Notes: generated from the sequence alone by a model not told the origin. A stretch of 64,000 bases of DNA from Imbricaverruca yamaguchii (GCA_034440575.1 JAOTOL010001009.1:1-64000), one strand, 5' to 3'. Positions 12,810-25,790 are shown, numbered from the stretch's first letter. Made by a program: numbers and translations.

Positions 12810-14960
12810 GCGGTGGCCGCAGTCTGACGGAACTCCGTGCCGAGCCCGACCTTCAGCGAGTGGATGGCGCTCGACGGGGCACCGACCCGCGCACGCTGCC
12901 GTCTCGCCGCACCGAAACGGACACACGGCGCCCCTGCTGCGGCGGCAGCTGACAACGGGCCGACCCGGCCACCGGGACGTGCGCCGGTGTGGAACCTGCC
13001 GACGGTGACAGAGACCTGGCCCGCGTGCCGTCGCGTGGTGCGCATGGTCCGAGCGTACGAGCGCTGAACGTGCCTTTGTGTTCCTATTCCATCCACTGTT
13101 TGATGCTGGCCTAGACGAGCAACGTGCACGCCGTGAAATGTCCAAGCATAAGTTTGAGTCCGAGTCTGAATAAAGCTCAGCGTCACGGCTGCAGCCCGTC
13201 TGACGGGGCGCGAGAAGCCCGTGACGGGACACACGACACCTCAGACAACGTGACAGTGTCCGGGCCACTTGAAACGCGTCGGAGCCGCCCAGTCAGAACG
13301 CCGCAGGGCGGCGTGCGCCAACACGTTGACAATGGAAATGTCCGCTTATGTATTCAGATCATCACTGGCAACAATGCATAAAACCCTCGGGATGGCCGAC
13401 GCCGGAAGAGTTCACATAAATGCATTGGGCACACCGAGTGCTGGACGTTGAAGACCTGTCGAGATGAGGATCGCATTGGTCACACCAGGGATGGAAAGCC
13501 TACGTCGCCGCGTTACTTTATCCGGTTAAAAGTGTGGGTAAAACACGTTGAATAAAATAGTTTTAGCTACCCTGTAGCCGAAACTGAATGAATGTGCAAG
13601 GGATGTGTATAAAAGAAAACGTCCGCTCAAAGTTTTGTATAGCTTTCTTTACTTCGTGATCCAAACTGGCCTGTCGAATCAATATTATTAAATGCACTCT
13701 TGGAACTAAAAGTAAATATATTAAGTGAATGAAAAACTATTGTTCTTCTTGCCAAAATATTTCTGCTAATTACTGGGCAGGAATCAAAAAAAGTTACAAT
13801 TATAGGAGCACATTCGCCAAGTTAGGCATATTAGTCTTGATGGTTACTTGTAACAATGTGCCAGTAAATTTGTCTCATGCTGTACATTCATGTCCCAACG
13901 ATAATGGTCTTCGTGGTTTTTGATTGCTCCACATTGTCTTAGCTTCTTACGCTAGCCGCCTACCTATACTTGATTTGGAAACGCCACTAGCGTTCCTGAG
14001 CACAAATTTCCAGATTTGAAGACCGGATAACCGGCGGACGTGCAAATTTTGCTGCTAACAGCACCTCGATCTTTGACAACTTTGAAACGTTTACTGGCGC
14101 ATAGATGTGTAGCAACGTATTGTACAAACATAAGAACATCGTGCGTCTCTGTCCAAATGCTCCTTTTTGCGGTGTTGGAAGTGTTTTTTTTTCTACTGTC
14201 ATGCGGCAAACAAAATTTTCAGCTTTCAACTGGACTAAACCGATTCTAGCCATTGAAACCAAGTTACCAGGAATGACGCAACTGAAACTAGAATCAAACG
14301 CCTTCTTACGAGCCCGGATAAGACCATCACAAACAGGACAGCGATAGTTCCACGAAGAGCAGAGGAACTGCACGAGAGCCAGCCGCAGCGAGTACCACGC
14401 GATATCCCTGTACACACACACACACACTGTTACTCCAGCATACAGACACACACACACAGGCACACGCATCAACGAGTATCACACCATTCCTGTCTACGGA
14501 GGACAGCTACAAAACTGCCAGCCGTCCACCGGCGCATTCCGGACACAGGGTCGGGCGGCCGAGCACGAACGGCCGGCCACGCCCGTCGCTCCGGCACCGA
14601 GACATCGACAGGAACAGCACGCCTTGATTTGTCGCAGCATCCCTGACACGGCCGGCCGGCCACGCGGCCGACATAAATACGCGGCGAGACGCAGCCGCCG
14701 GCTGACGTTCGCGTCACGTCAGCTTCCGTCAGCTTCAGCTCCCGCCCATCCGTATGTACAGTGTGCAGCGACCGCCGGCCGGCGGGCCCCGGCCCGTCGC
14801 TGTCGCCTCCTCCACGCGGAGACGAGCGCGCGTGCTCCAAAAGTTGCTGCCGCCCAGGCTGTGCGTCGGCGGACACCGCCGCCGGGCTCGACCGTCGGCC
14901 GGGTCACGACTGGCGTGTCGAGCTCAGGCTGAGCGCCCGTGCCAGCCGGCAGCGCAGGCC
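12810..14960. other. No gene recognised
   Basis: GC-rich to about 13330, AT-rich 13330-14400, then GC-rich again. Short CA repeats lie at 14410-14460. This would be the 3' flank or 3' UTR side of ECT2 if the terminal exon is right. Confidence 0.5.
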
Positions 14961-14984
14961 CGGCGACCCTCGCGGTGCCGCCCC

Positions 14985-15031
14985 CGCCGCCGCCGCCGCC
15001 CCCGCCGCCGCCGCCGCCGCCGCCGCCGCGG
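14985..15031. repeat. (GCC)n microsatellite
   Basis: CGCCGC repeats just beyond the proposed ECT2 stop codon, within the would-be 3' UTR of that transcript. Confidence 0.85.
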
Positions 15032-15060
15032 TCGCCAGCTGCGTCGCGCCGGCCCGCCCG

Positions 15061-15198
15061 CTAGAGTAGCTTGCTAGCGGAAAACCCAAGCGAGCTTGCC
15101 TTAAACTTCTTCTTAGAAGAGATCGGCGTTGTAGACTGGGGGTAGGGCATGGTGGACGCGCCGCTGAACGAAGGCACGGGGGTGGCTGGGTCGAAGTC
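15061..15198 (-). CDS. ect2: Probable terminal exon of ECT2/Pebble
   Basis: This is an open 138-nt stretch of 45 codons plus a TAG stop. It begins DFDPATPVPSFSGAS, contains a SSKKKFK basic patch and ends ASKLL. A good acceptor, GTGCCGCAG (AG at 15200-15199), precedes it and gives phase 0, which matches the phase-0 donor at 35102. The composition (proline, serine and lysine after STSNLR) resembles the last part of ECT2 tails, where a short PSF-like segment and a basic patch occur. Caveats: the similarity is weak, the preceding intron would be 19.9 kb, and other exons could lie between. AAG|GCAAGC within the exon (after KKKFK) could serve as a GC-type donor, in which case the real end lies further left. 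I saw no AATAAA on the minus strand shortly after the stop. Confidence 0.5.
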   Translation of the reverse strand, partial: DFDPATPVPSFSGASTMPYPQSTTPISSKKKFKASSLGFSASKLL

Positions 15199-15536
15199 CT
15201 GCGGCACAGCGGACGGTGTCGGTCAGCCCACGTTGACCTGACCTGACCTGACCCCACTGACCACGCCGCGCCGGTGAGCACGTGACCCGCACGGACGCCG
15301 TGGGGTGTGCGCGTTGGGCCGGGTGCGACACCAATGACACCGTGAGCGGGTGGGGGACTGACACGCCGTATACGTCACCACCAATGCCACAAATACGCGT
15401 CACTGACACACTGATCAATACAAACACTGTGCTGTCGACGCGTGATGAGTGTCAGATCTAACACTTCAGAGTCTGCCGACTGGGCGTATCAACTTCTCAA
15501 CGTGTGCTACCGATACTATCATTACCACTGACCACA

Positions 15537-15821
<285 letters not shown>

Positions 15822-17509
15822 CTTTTTCTCACTATCATCTCTGCCCTTCCGTCAGTCTATCCATTTACCCACCTCTCCCTCCCACTTTATATTATGTGTG
15901 GAGTCAGCAATGCGTCACGTCCAGTTCAAAAGTGCACACACAGTACATGACCAAGGCACACCACCCGGTGAGTAAACAGTACACAGTACACGACCAAAGC
16001 ATACCACCAGGTACCCGCACAGAACAGCGAAAGTGCCCACACGCGTTGAGGCTGTTTAGCCCATGCGCAGCATGCACTAGTGTGCATTGAATTGAAGACA
16101 CCCTTCAGAGACAGCACATGCGAAATGTCGGTCAGTTCCGAGAGCCCCAGGCATACTCGCCTGGACAGCCAGCCGGCTGTCGTCGCACGCCCCAGGCGTT
16201 GCAGTCTCCTTTGGCGCGGTGCACCAGCGCGTGCCAGCGGCCGGAACGTAACACCAGCCGACGCCAGATCGGGCGGCAGAGGTGCTGGCTACTCGGTGTT
16301 AAAATGACGGGTTCTTGTTGGGTGCGAGATGTCGAAACGAATATAGAAGGGTGTCGAAATCGCCAAAGAAAATGTTCTTTGAAAAAATAGTTGTAAAAAA
16401 TTATGAAATAAAATAGAAAATTTTAAAATAAAAAATAAACAAATTGAATAATTACAAAAGTCCTACAAACCCTGTTTTGAGACAACTGCGACAATGAATG
16501 TCCCGCTTTGCGTGTTTTGAGAGGCACCAAATTTGGTGACACAGATATCAACGACAACGGTGCAAACACCTATGCTATTGTATAACACAGCACACCATAG
16601 GTAATCCCTTCACCTGGGATTGCGATACGGATGTGCGTTATTACGATCCAGGATCCGTTATGAGCATAATAATGCCACTTGTAAACGGGATACAGTTAGA
16701 AACGAGAAATAAACATTTCACAACACGCATAAAAAACACGATGACGATACTCCTGCCAGAAATATGTTTACTCAGTGTTCAATAAGCGGTATATTCCACT
16801 CTATTTCGCGAATCATTATACGCGAAATAAAGTATAATTTATCACTGTGGCTTCATGCCAGTGAACAGAGGTCAATAGCAATACTCAGGTTGACGGTGAG
16901 CATTTAAACTATGAGAAACAAATTGTATCCTGATACGGTTGAGGAAAACCGGACAGGTGAGTGTCAGCGAAATTATCGGTCCGAAATGAGTAATTATCTA
17001 TATCTTCCTGTCATTTCATCATTTCACAGATGAACATATATCTCACGCCTTCATTTCAAGACAATGGTTAACCTGGAGACCGTCGTATGAATGCGTATTT
17101 AATACGTGCCGAAGAACGGGGAACAATGATGCCCAACATAAACACAGGCAAAGATGAAGTCAATATCGCGCAAGGATCTGCAAAGACACGCGCATGAAGT
17201 ACTTCTCAAATTACTACCATAGCATTGGCATATTAGCGCTGGTAAAATACCCTACCTAGGAGCACAACCTACCCACCTCCGCCAGTATTTTTCGTGATCA
17301 TACGACAACGTGCTGCTATTCTTGGCTGCGCACCGAATGCAAGGCCACCGTAGCCGACTTAACACCTGCCAACACTGAAGCGCAATATGCGATGGCCGTG
17401 CGATGTACAACGGGTGGCTGTTTCCTCACGCTCATCACACCACCGTCCAACCGTCGGCGGCGCAACTTGTCGCCGGTAGTTCTGTGGTCCGCCACCCCCC
17501 CCACCACCT

Positions 17510-17568
17510 GGATTGGATTGGATTGGAGTTTAGGGGCGCGTCGACATCTAGGGTCATTTTGCGCCCAT
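17510..17568 (-). mobile_element. Tail-only mini-retroposon, about 59 bp
   Basis: The minus strand begins ATGGGCGCAAAATGACCC and carries TCGACGCGCCCC and CCAATCCAATCC at the 3' end. No target-site duplication was seen. Confidence 0.68.
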
Positions 17569-17829
17569 AACTAAATTATAATCAATCTACGGTGCTGCTA
17601 TCATAGCTCACTATCCATCTTCACGGGTGGGGGTATATCACGTCAAGGCGAGCTTGTCGGATGAACATAAAAATATTCCCAGACGCCACGGCCTCGGAGT
17701 CGTTCCCTATGAGCGTACGTAAAGAAGAGTCGGTATTCAACCGTCCTAAAATCTGGCGTCGTAGAGGATCCCCCACCTGAATGCCAGCAGCTGACGGACG
17801 CTCTGCTTCTCAACAGCTACGGCTCTGTT

Positions 17830-17994
17830 GGTTAGTTAGTTATTGGCTTCACGACACGTCGACCGTTGAGTCATGTAGCGTCGCCAATCTCTCACGCCGA
17901 TTGGCCGCGGGCGAAGAGCAGCGACAGGTGAGACTCGAACCCACAACCTTTCGATTGTGAGACGGGCAACTTACCCCTAGACTACTCGTACCCT
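17830..17994 (-). mobile_element. tRNA-headed SINE, type A
   Basis: Same head, body and tail as the copy at 5.8 kb, here with TAACTAA at the 3' end instead of CCAA. The 10-bp target-site duplication CGGCTCTGTT is at 17820-17829 and 17995-18004. The B-box-like GGTTCGAGTCTCACC is intact. Confidence 0.87.
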
Positions 17995-18182
17995 CGGCTC
18001 TGTTCGCCGTCATTAACCCCGCCCGTTTCTCAGATGTTATGATAGTCACAACTTCATGCCAGTGTGTGAGCAAAATACTCTCCTGTTCGTCTTTTGAACT
18101 ATCGCTTCCGAAAATTTCACTCCTTTTGGCCACACTTTGGGCAGCTACACGAACTGAGACGCCTACACATTGTAACCGCACG

Positions 18183-18336
18183 TCTGTGCACACTGTACAC
18201 TGTGTACAATGTACACTGTACACTGTGTGCTATGTGCACCGTGCAAAATGTGCACTGTGTACAATGTACACTGTGCACAATATATATTGTGTACAACGTA
18301 CACTGTGTACAATGTACACTGTGTACACGGTACGGC
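18183..18336. repeat. TGTACAC-rich tandem array
   Basis: Imperfect repeats of TGTACACTGTGTACAATG. The units are rich in the palindrome TGTACA, so the array could form many small hairpins. Confidence 0.8.
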
Positions 18337-18737
18337 ACAATCCCGGACAAAGGTCCGGCGGATGAAAACGTGGCGGGACTGGCGGGAGGCGGCCACTTTC
18401 CCCGCCGCCTTGCGTACCACGGCTGTTTTGGAGACGGGACGGCGCGGAGTCAACACGTTTTATGGTGTAGCGCCATCATTTTGTCCGCTCCACCGCAAAA
18501 CCGGGCTTCCCGATCCTCCGCCAGTGTGCAGCGATAACAGACGGAAAGAGACAGGCGAACAATACGGCGGCAGATGAATACCGACCCGGCAGCAGACAGA
18601 ACGACCGCCAGCCACACATACTGCGCGGTCCCGATCTGAACCGAGAGGCCGGGCGCTACCGGTACGCCATCAGCCCGGCTCGGATGTTTGGTACGGTCAA
18701 CTGCTCGCGATAGAACACCGCCAGGCGGTGCTAACTG

Positions 18738-18873
18738 CTGCACACGGCACTAGTTTTCGGTTTGTCAGTTGTATTCCATGTCACGGTCAGTGTTGAACGC
18801 CAGGCGCTGATGGCTTCTGCACACGGTACCAGTCTTCAGTTCGCCAGTTGTATTCCATGTTATGGTCAGTGTT
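18738..18873. repeat. Two direct copies of about 60 bp
   Basis: CTGCACACGG, CAGTTGTATTCCATGT and GGTCAGTGTTG recur about 80 bp apart. Confidence 0.7.
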
Positions 18874-19509
18874 GGCAGGATCGTGACCATTTCGATAGTT
18901 GTTGCGATTCAAGTGACGTTCGGTCTCCGCACGTAGTCGTGTGTTGCCAAAGGAGCGGCATGTCCCAATATATACCACGGCAGGCGTAGAATCTAGATTG
19001 TCAGGTTTGTTTTCGTGTACACCTCCCCACCTTGATCATGCTACCTTTGACATGATACGCGATGAGTTTTTCTTTGCCCCTTCTTCTATGTCGTGCCCGG
19101 ACCACAGCGGGGGTGCCCCGGCCCGACTGCCACCGTGCTTTCAGTCCTTCGTGCCACCGACAACAGCTTTTCAGCAGCTCTGTCGTGCATTGTCGGAGCG
19201 ACGTGACGCCAGCGGACCCCGCCACCTCGCCGCCAGCACGGGGGTTTCCCGCACAGACGCCCGCTCCTGTGGAGCACGCTACAGCGGCGCGCACCGGCCA
19301 CCAGCTGGGGCCGGAGATAGACGGGGCGGCAGCCGGCTCACCCTGGGCTGCCGCCCGACGGCGGCTGCTGACGTCGGACCGAGGCCGGCTCCGGCCGGCT
19401 TATTACGCCGCCGGGGCGCACACGGGCCGGTGGCGGACCGAGGCCGGCGGCCGACCGGACGAAACGCTGCGCAAAACTGGGACACGCCGGGGCACATCGA
19501 CGCAAGATG

Positions 19510-19740
19510 TTAGTTAGTTATTTGGGCTCTAGGGCACATCGACCAGGGTTGGTCATTCGCGCCCATAACGTTTATCCTAGTGCTTCACGGTATGGAAAAG
19601 TATTACCTTGGTGTGTACGTAGTTTGGAAGTTAATCGCTGCTAAGTAGCGGAACAAGTTCCCAGAGTGTACGAGTTTTGATGAATTTCCCAGGATATCTT
19701 CGTAAGGCAACCGATCCACGTCTCTTCCAAAGACCAGAGA
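19510..19740 (-). mobile_element. Tail unit with a 174-bp unrelated 5' part
   Basis: The tail unit (19510-19566, GGGCGCGAATGACCAACC and GGTCGATGTGCCC) is followed on its 5' side by about 174 bp that match no other copy here. The 11-mer GACGCAAGATG occurs exactly at both outer edges (19499-19509, 19741-19751). It may be one insertion of a longer element or a chimera. Confidence 0.5.
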
Positions 19741-20179
19741 GACGCAAGATGAATGTTGATACCAGTTCAGTGTTCCCGCCAGAAAATGAGCTGAAGAAGG
19801 GCATTGCATGGGGAAATGTAGGCATCAACACTGTTCTTGTGAAAGAAACAGTGTCAGGGATTACGAGCAAGGGCGAGGTTCCAGCGAGGTTGCACCCGCA
19901 TATATCCATATGCGTAAGAAAGCAGTATAAAAACAGTGCCATGGACTACGAGGAAGGGCAATGCGAATGTCATTGTCAGGCAATATTCGGGTACAACCCT
20001 TTGTCAAACCACAAAAGGCAATTCCATCTAAAGGTCGAATTCTCACTGCCATACTTTATTACCTATACCAATGTGGTGCGTGCCTTACTAAGACTATCTA
20101 TGCCACGTCGTGCCTTGCCTTGTCATGTTGTGCCATTCGATAAAGATGTTTACAACAGTATGCACCGCCATGTGTGACC

Positions 20180-21700
20180 AATGTAAGCAAATGTGCATAA
20201 ATGTATGTATTGCACGTAGCATCATAAAAACGTCCCCGGAGTCAAAAAGCCTATGCTTAGCAAGGCACGACATAACACAGATAATAAAGCATGGCAGTGA
20301 GATGTCGACCGTTTGACGAAATTACTTTTTTGTGGTTTGGTGAAGTGTTGAACCAGAATATGCACCAAGAGCAAAGGAACTTTCGACTGTATTATCTTAT
20401 CATCCAGGAAAGGCCATCGCATGATATTAATGAAATGGTATGTTCCTCGCTAGAGCGCTAAATAATTATACACTTGCTTTTAATTTGTTTTGAATAGTCT
20501 TCGCCACATACAGGCACTACATGCATACGTAATATAACTTGTATGCCAAATGTCGAGGATGCATCACGGATTTGAACACAATCTGGCCAATAATCTAGAT
20601 GGGGTTTACTAAATTATGCAAATCCTGCACTTCGCCACAATGGACGCAGTATCGGTACGGTGCATGTATTTGCGCTTTACCAAGAGAGCGCAGTTGATGT
20701 CGGTCCACCAGTGTCCTAAAATTATTTCACCATTAACTGTGTGGATGAAGAAAGAAGCTACTTGGGAATAGCGAAAGATTGGAAAAAAAAAAGGATCGTT
20801 ACTTAAGGATTAAGAAAGTGAAATGCCTTTCACTTCAGTCACATGCGTTTTACATTATTTAGCAGTCGTGTGTATAATGACTGCCCACACATGTGGTAAA
20901 ATGGTAAAAACCTAAGGCAATGATGAAATAGCACAATTCCATTAACTGTGAATTTCCAGGCCACATGGTCAATTATGTTACACTGCGGTCCACAGGTTTT
21001 CTGACGCGGGATGGTGCCCGGCCCTGTACCTGCAGCATGGGTGCCTCATAGTCCGTCTCTGGGCCCCGCTCGTCACGTGCCTCTAATGGCATATAATACC
21101 GGTAATCATACGACAAATGGCTACGAGTACAGCTGTAACATTCGAGGCAAAGCATTTATATTTCCCGTTGCGTACAATTTTGGTGGAAGCGGAATTCTGT
21201 CCGCAATAAGCACGACCGGTTTCGGAAGGTCGTCAACGTGCGTCGAAGTTGAACATACGTGATGCGCATTCCACACTAGAGCCCATTTTGAACAGTGACA
21301 CCGATGGCGGAAGGATCGCATCGGAAAGCATCCTGCCGATATTCCCATGGCCAATGAAATCCATGATGCCATGCCAAACAGAATTCACGCGTTATTAACT
21401 TGCATTCTACGTTCCAAATTATCGAATTCGATAAAGCGCTGAAATTTGCAAACGCTTTGAAATCGCCCAAGGGGAGGAAACGATTAATCTCGATCAGAAC
21501 ATTTTAACTAAGCGTGTCTAAAACCGTATGGAGATGGTTAGAACACTGCACAGTCTATTCGTTTCAAACAAATGCAGGGAGGAAAATCTTAAAACATTGC
21601 TAATTATCTAAAAAGTGCATTAATTTTCTTTGTCCAATTCTTCCTTACGCTATTAATTCAAGCGCGAAGGAAAACTTTGTCTGATGAAGTAATCAATTGA
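20180..21700. other. No gene recognised
   Basis: AT-rich intronic sequence without repeats or exon-like stretches that I can identify. Confidence 0.5.
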
Positions 21701-22045
21701 CGCAAATATATGTCTGTATGTCTCTGTCTTCCTGCCTTCCTGTCTCTCTCCCCCTCTCTCTCTATCCAGACGTCTACATCTATATCACTATGGCCTCGCA
21801 TCTCTCTGCAACCGGACCCTAGTCCCAGTTTCCTAATGTCTCTGACTCGCTGCCGTTTCCCCGTGATCCTTGTGTGGCCTGCACGTCCGTCCGCATCATG
21901 CCCGGCCGCCCGAATCAACCACTGTCCAATCGGCATCATTCACCCTGGCGACCAGCGGACGGCACAAGAATCCCTCCGCCGACGGCCAGGACAGGTTCGG
22001 AGCACCACACGTCTCCCGCCGCAATCTGCTCCGACGGGAGGAAGT

Positions 22046-22948
22046 CCGCCGTCCGGCCGGCGACCCACGGCGAGCCACAGGCGACCCGTGCCGGCGACCC
22101 ACGGCGAGCCACAGGCGACCCGTGCCGGCGACCCATGCCGAACATCAGGCGACCCGCGCCAAACCTCAGGCGACCCGTGCCGAACCTCAGGCGACCCACG
22201 GCGAGCCACAGGCGACCCGTGCCGGCGACCCATGCCGAACATCAGGCGACCCGCGCCAAACCTCAGGCGACCCACGGCGAGCCACAGGCGACCCGTGCCG
22301 GCGACCCACGGCGAGCCACAGGCGACCCGTGCCGAACCTCAGGCGACCTACACAGGCGAGCCGAGCAGGCGACCCGTGCCGGCGACCCGTGCCGAACATC
22401 AGGCGACCCGTGCCGAACCTCAGGCGACCCGCGCCAAACCTCAGGCGACCCACGGCGAGCCACAGGCGACCCGTGCCGGCGACCCATGCCGAACATCAGG
22501 CGACCCGTGCCGAACCTCAGGCGACCCGTGCCGAACATCAGGCGACCCGTGCCGAACCTCAGGCGACCCGTGCCGAACCTCAGGCGACCCGTGCCGAACC
22601 TCAGGCGACCCGTGCCGAACCTCAGGCGACCCGTGCCAAACCTCAGGCGACCCGTGCCGAACCTCAGGCGACCCGTGCCGAACATCAGGCGACCCGTGCC
22701 GAACATCAGGCGACCCGTGCCAAACCTCAGGCGACCCGTGCCAAACCTCAGGCGACCCGTGCCGAACCTCAGGCGACCCGTGCCGAACCTCAGGCGACCC
22801 GTGCCGAACCTCAGGCGACCCGTGCCGAACCTCAGGCGACCCGTGCCGAACCCCAGGCGACCCGTGCCGAACCTCAGGCGACCCGTGCCAAACCTCAGGC
22901 GACCCGTACCGAACCTCAGGCGACCCGTGCCGAACCCTCAGGCGACCC
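22046..22948. repeat. 21-bp tandem array (CAGGCGACCCGTGCCGAACC type)
   Basis: About 43 copies of a 21-bp unit, with some units replaced by GGCGAGCCACAGGCGACCC variants in the left third. As 21 is a multiple of three, all three forward frames stay open and give heptapeptide repeats (LRRPVPN, SGDPCRT, QATRAEP). No splice sites or start context support a gene. Confidence 0.93.
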
Positions 22949-23617
22949 GCCCCACCAACACCAGCCAGGTCAGGCGGCGTCAGCACATGCGGCGTAAGCG
23001 TGAGCAACAGCAGTGCATAGCAGCGGCAGCACGGCGGTCTCCGCGGCGAGCCGTCAACTTACTGGCAACTTTCTGAGCACGCGCTAGCCTCTAGCTACTG
23101 AAAGGAGAGAGAACGGCGTGTCAGGGCCACACAAACACCGCGCGGAGTCACACGGCGGAGACAAGCGTGGCGCACACACTCGCGGCCGATACACAAGCGT
23201 GGCGCACACACACTAGCTGCATTCAAGGCAGTCGACGAGCGGAACAGTGGCGGCGGCGGTCTGTAGGAGGCCGGCGGACTGCGCGCGACTGGCATGCTGC
23301 GGGGCGGGGAGCCGCGCGCCCGCGCTGGCGACGGGGCACTCACTCTGGGCAGCAGGCGCGGCCGCGCCGCCGGAGACATGGCCGCCACCGACGACTGGTG
23401 GATCAGCCGCTGTCGGTCAACAGGCGAGGTCAGGTCAGGTCAGGTCAGCACCACGGCCGCGACACACGGCTAGCTAGGCGATACGGCCAACGTTCTGCTC
23501 GACAACCGCAGCTACGGTCTACACTGCACAGCGCCGTCTACGCGGTGTCTGCATAGCCGCCCGCGTCAGGCGGCTGGCCGGTTAGTTCTACTGACTCGAC
23601 GGACTCGTCTACTGTGG

Positions 23618-23673
23618 TTGGTTGGTTATTTGGGCTTTCGGGCGCATCGACTGCGTTGGTCATACAGCGCCCA
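23618..23673 (-). mobile_element. Tail-only mini-retroposon, 56 bp
   Basis: The minus strand reads GTGGGCGCTGTATGACCAAC, then GTCGATGCGCCC and CCAA repeats. The flanking duplication CTAC.GTGG (9 bp, one mismatch) is at 23609-23617 and 23674-23682. It abuts the type A SINE that follows. Confidence 0.82.
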
Positions 23674-23682
23674 CTACCGTGG

Positions 23683-23851
23683 TTGGCTATTGGTTGGTTA
23701 TTGGTTTTACGACACATCGACCGTTGAGTCACGTAGCGGCGCCAACCTCTCACGCCGATTGGTCGCATGGCGAAGAGCAGCGACAGGTGAGACTCGAACC
23801 CACAACCTTTCGACTGTGAGACGAGCAACTCACCCCTAGACTACTCGTCCC
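23683..23851 (-). mobile_element. tRNA-headed SINE, type A, next to a tail-only unit
   Basis: A full type A SINE on the minus strand with a B-box-like GGTTCGAGTCTCACC and a long CCAA-type 3' end. The target-site duplication is CTCGTCTAC.GTGG (14 bp, one mismatch) at 23604-23617 and 23852-23865. A second, smaller element (23618-23673) sits inside the left duplication, so the two insertions used the same spot. Confidence 0.85.
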
Positions 23852-23940
23852 CTCGTCTACGGTGGGAGACGGCGGTCACACCGCTACGTTACAGCTCGGC
23901 ACGGGCGGCCAGAGCACAGGCACGCACAGCACACAGCGAG

Positions 23941-24001
23941 TTAGTTAGTTAGTTATTTGGGCTTCAGGGCGCATCGACCAGGGTTGATCATTCGCGCCCA
24001 T
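23941..24001 (-). mobile_element. Tail-only mini-retroposon, 61 bp, perfect target-site duplication
   Basis: The cleanest copy: 61 bp with a GGGCGC...GCGCCC-type hairpin and a TAAC-repeat end. It is flanked by the perfect 11-bp duplication CACACAGCGAG at 23930-23940 and 24002-24012. There is no room for a tRNA-like promoter. Confidence 0.88.
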
Positions 24002-24977
24002 CACACAGCGAGTGTTCGGGCGGCGGCGCCGTGTGGTGCGCGTGGTGATCTCACGCGCCGTTTCCGCCGACGGGGCGGCCACCGGCGGGAGCAGCACCGC
24101 CGGCACAGCGCCACCGCCGAGATGCAATCGCCGCCGGCTATCTGGTGCGCGCCAACAACGAGCGGCCGGCTGTGATTGGCCGCAATTGGACACGTGACCG
24201 CGTGACGCAGTGATCGGCGGCCGAGCGAGCCCCCCCCCCCCACCGCTGACGTGCCACTCGCCCGCTTGACACTGGCCAACGATGTACCGACGATCCGATC
24301 CAACCCGATCCGACTGGCTGGCACACAGAAACACAGAAACGGCCACCAGCCACAATCTATCACGCGCCAACTTTTATGCGAGTGGGGCGGGTGCCATTCC
24401 TAGAATCCAGTTTTCATAAATGACGTCGTAATAGCGACCATAAGTCACAAAACTTGCCACGTAAAGATGCGATTCCGGGCGAACAATTGCAACTATAATT
24501 TTAGAAAAACGGCCAACTGATTCAAAGGATAGCCAAAGGGCAGAGCTCCACCCATCTAGCAGCCCGCCGCGAGTGGCTACCACCCGGTGCCGGGGTACCT
24601 TCGTGAGACAAAGCGCTCGCGCGAACGGCCGACGCCAGTGACACAGGGCGGCGGAAACGCTCCGACGGTGACACATCGACGCTCGCACAATATCGTAAAC
24701 GAGCGTAGCTCAGGCGCATTTCCACGCCGCTATGGGGCGCAGCGGTGCGTGCCGAGCTAAACGACTGCGCCGAAAGTGCGTACAGGCATTTCATCTTCGG
24801 CTGCGCATTTACCGCCACCGTCGAGCGGGCCCGCTGGAACGCCGCACGCCATCAAACATTCGTGTCGGAGAGCGCACGAATACATGCCTGCGAGTCCGCA
24901 CTGTCCGCGCCGCACAATCTGTGACGATGCCCCCCTCCACCCCTACCCCCGCCCCCACAGGCCGCAAGTCTAGATTA

Positions 24978-25113
24978 TGGAGGTTATGAACGCTTCAGAG
25001 TTGTGGAGGTTGTGAGCTGTGGAGGTTATGACCTGTGGAGGTTACGAGCGCTGCGATATGTTGAATTTGTGGAGGTTGTGAGCTACGGAGGTTATGAACT
25101 GTGGAGGTTATGA
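24978..25113. repeat. Degenerate GTGGAGGTTATGA repeat
   Basis: Seven or so copies of TGTGGAGGTTRTGA with variable spacers. Confidence 0.75.
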
Positions 25114-25309
25114 TACGCTGTCAGACAGTCCACCCAGGCGACGCGTGTCAATGCTCGGGCTGCCGCCAGACGAGGCCCGAGACAAATCCGCCCACGCTGA
25201 CGAGACCGGCGTTCGCGACAGATGGGACGGGGTGCAATGGTGAACCGCGCCGTCACTTCTCTTCCGTGCGTCGTCCCTAGCGCTGTTTCGTCTCGGCCAC
25301 AGCCGGCCG

Positions 25310-25790
25310 CCAACACTGCCTCCATCTCCTCCACACCCAACAAACCCGTTTCCAACACTGAGTATGTCTCCTCCATACCCACCAAACCCGTCCCCAACAC
25401 TGCACATGTCGCCTCCATACTCACCAAACCCGTCCCCAACACTGCCATAGCTCCTTAACATCCACCAAACCCGTCTCCAACACTGCATCTGTCTCCTCTA
25501 TATCAACCAGTTTAGTTCCCAAACACTGTCTATCTCCTCCACATCCATCAAACCAGCCCCCATCACTACACCCACCAAACTCGCTCCCAACACTACCCTG
25601 TCACATCCACATCCACTAAACCCGTCCCCACACTGCCATATCTCCTTCACACGCACCAAACCGCCACTGTCCTGTCTACTCCATACCCATCGGATCCGTT
25701 CCCAACACTGTCCCTATCTCCTACACATCGACCAAACCCGTCCCCAACACTGTTACTATCTCCTCAACACCCGCCAAACCAGTCCTCAAC
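25310..25790. repeat. About 42-bp tandem array (CCAAACCCGTCCCCAACACT type)
   Basis: About eleven diverged copies with CTCCATACCCACC spacers. Confidence 0.82.

Noticed and set aside
19631..20177. Open frames of 103 (minus) and 166 (plus) codons
   Set aside because: No family recognised, and they overlap a likely insertion boundary; not enough support for a gene.
21710..23076. Three overlapping open frames of 375-436 codons
   Set aside because: The 21-bp period keeps all three frames open; there is no splice, start or family evidence.
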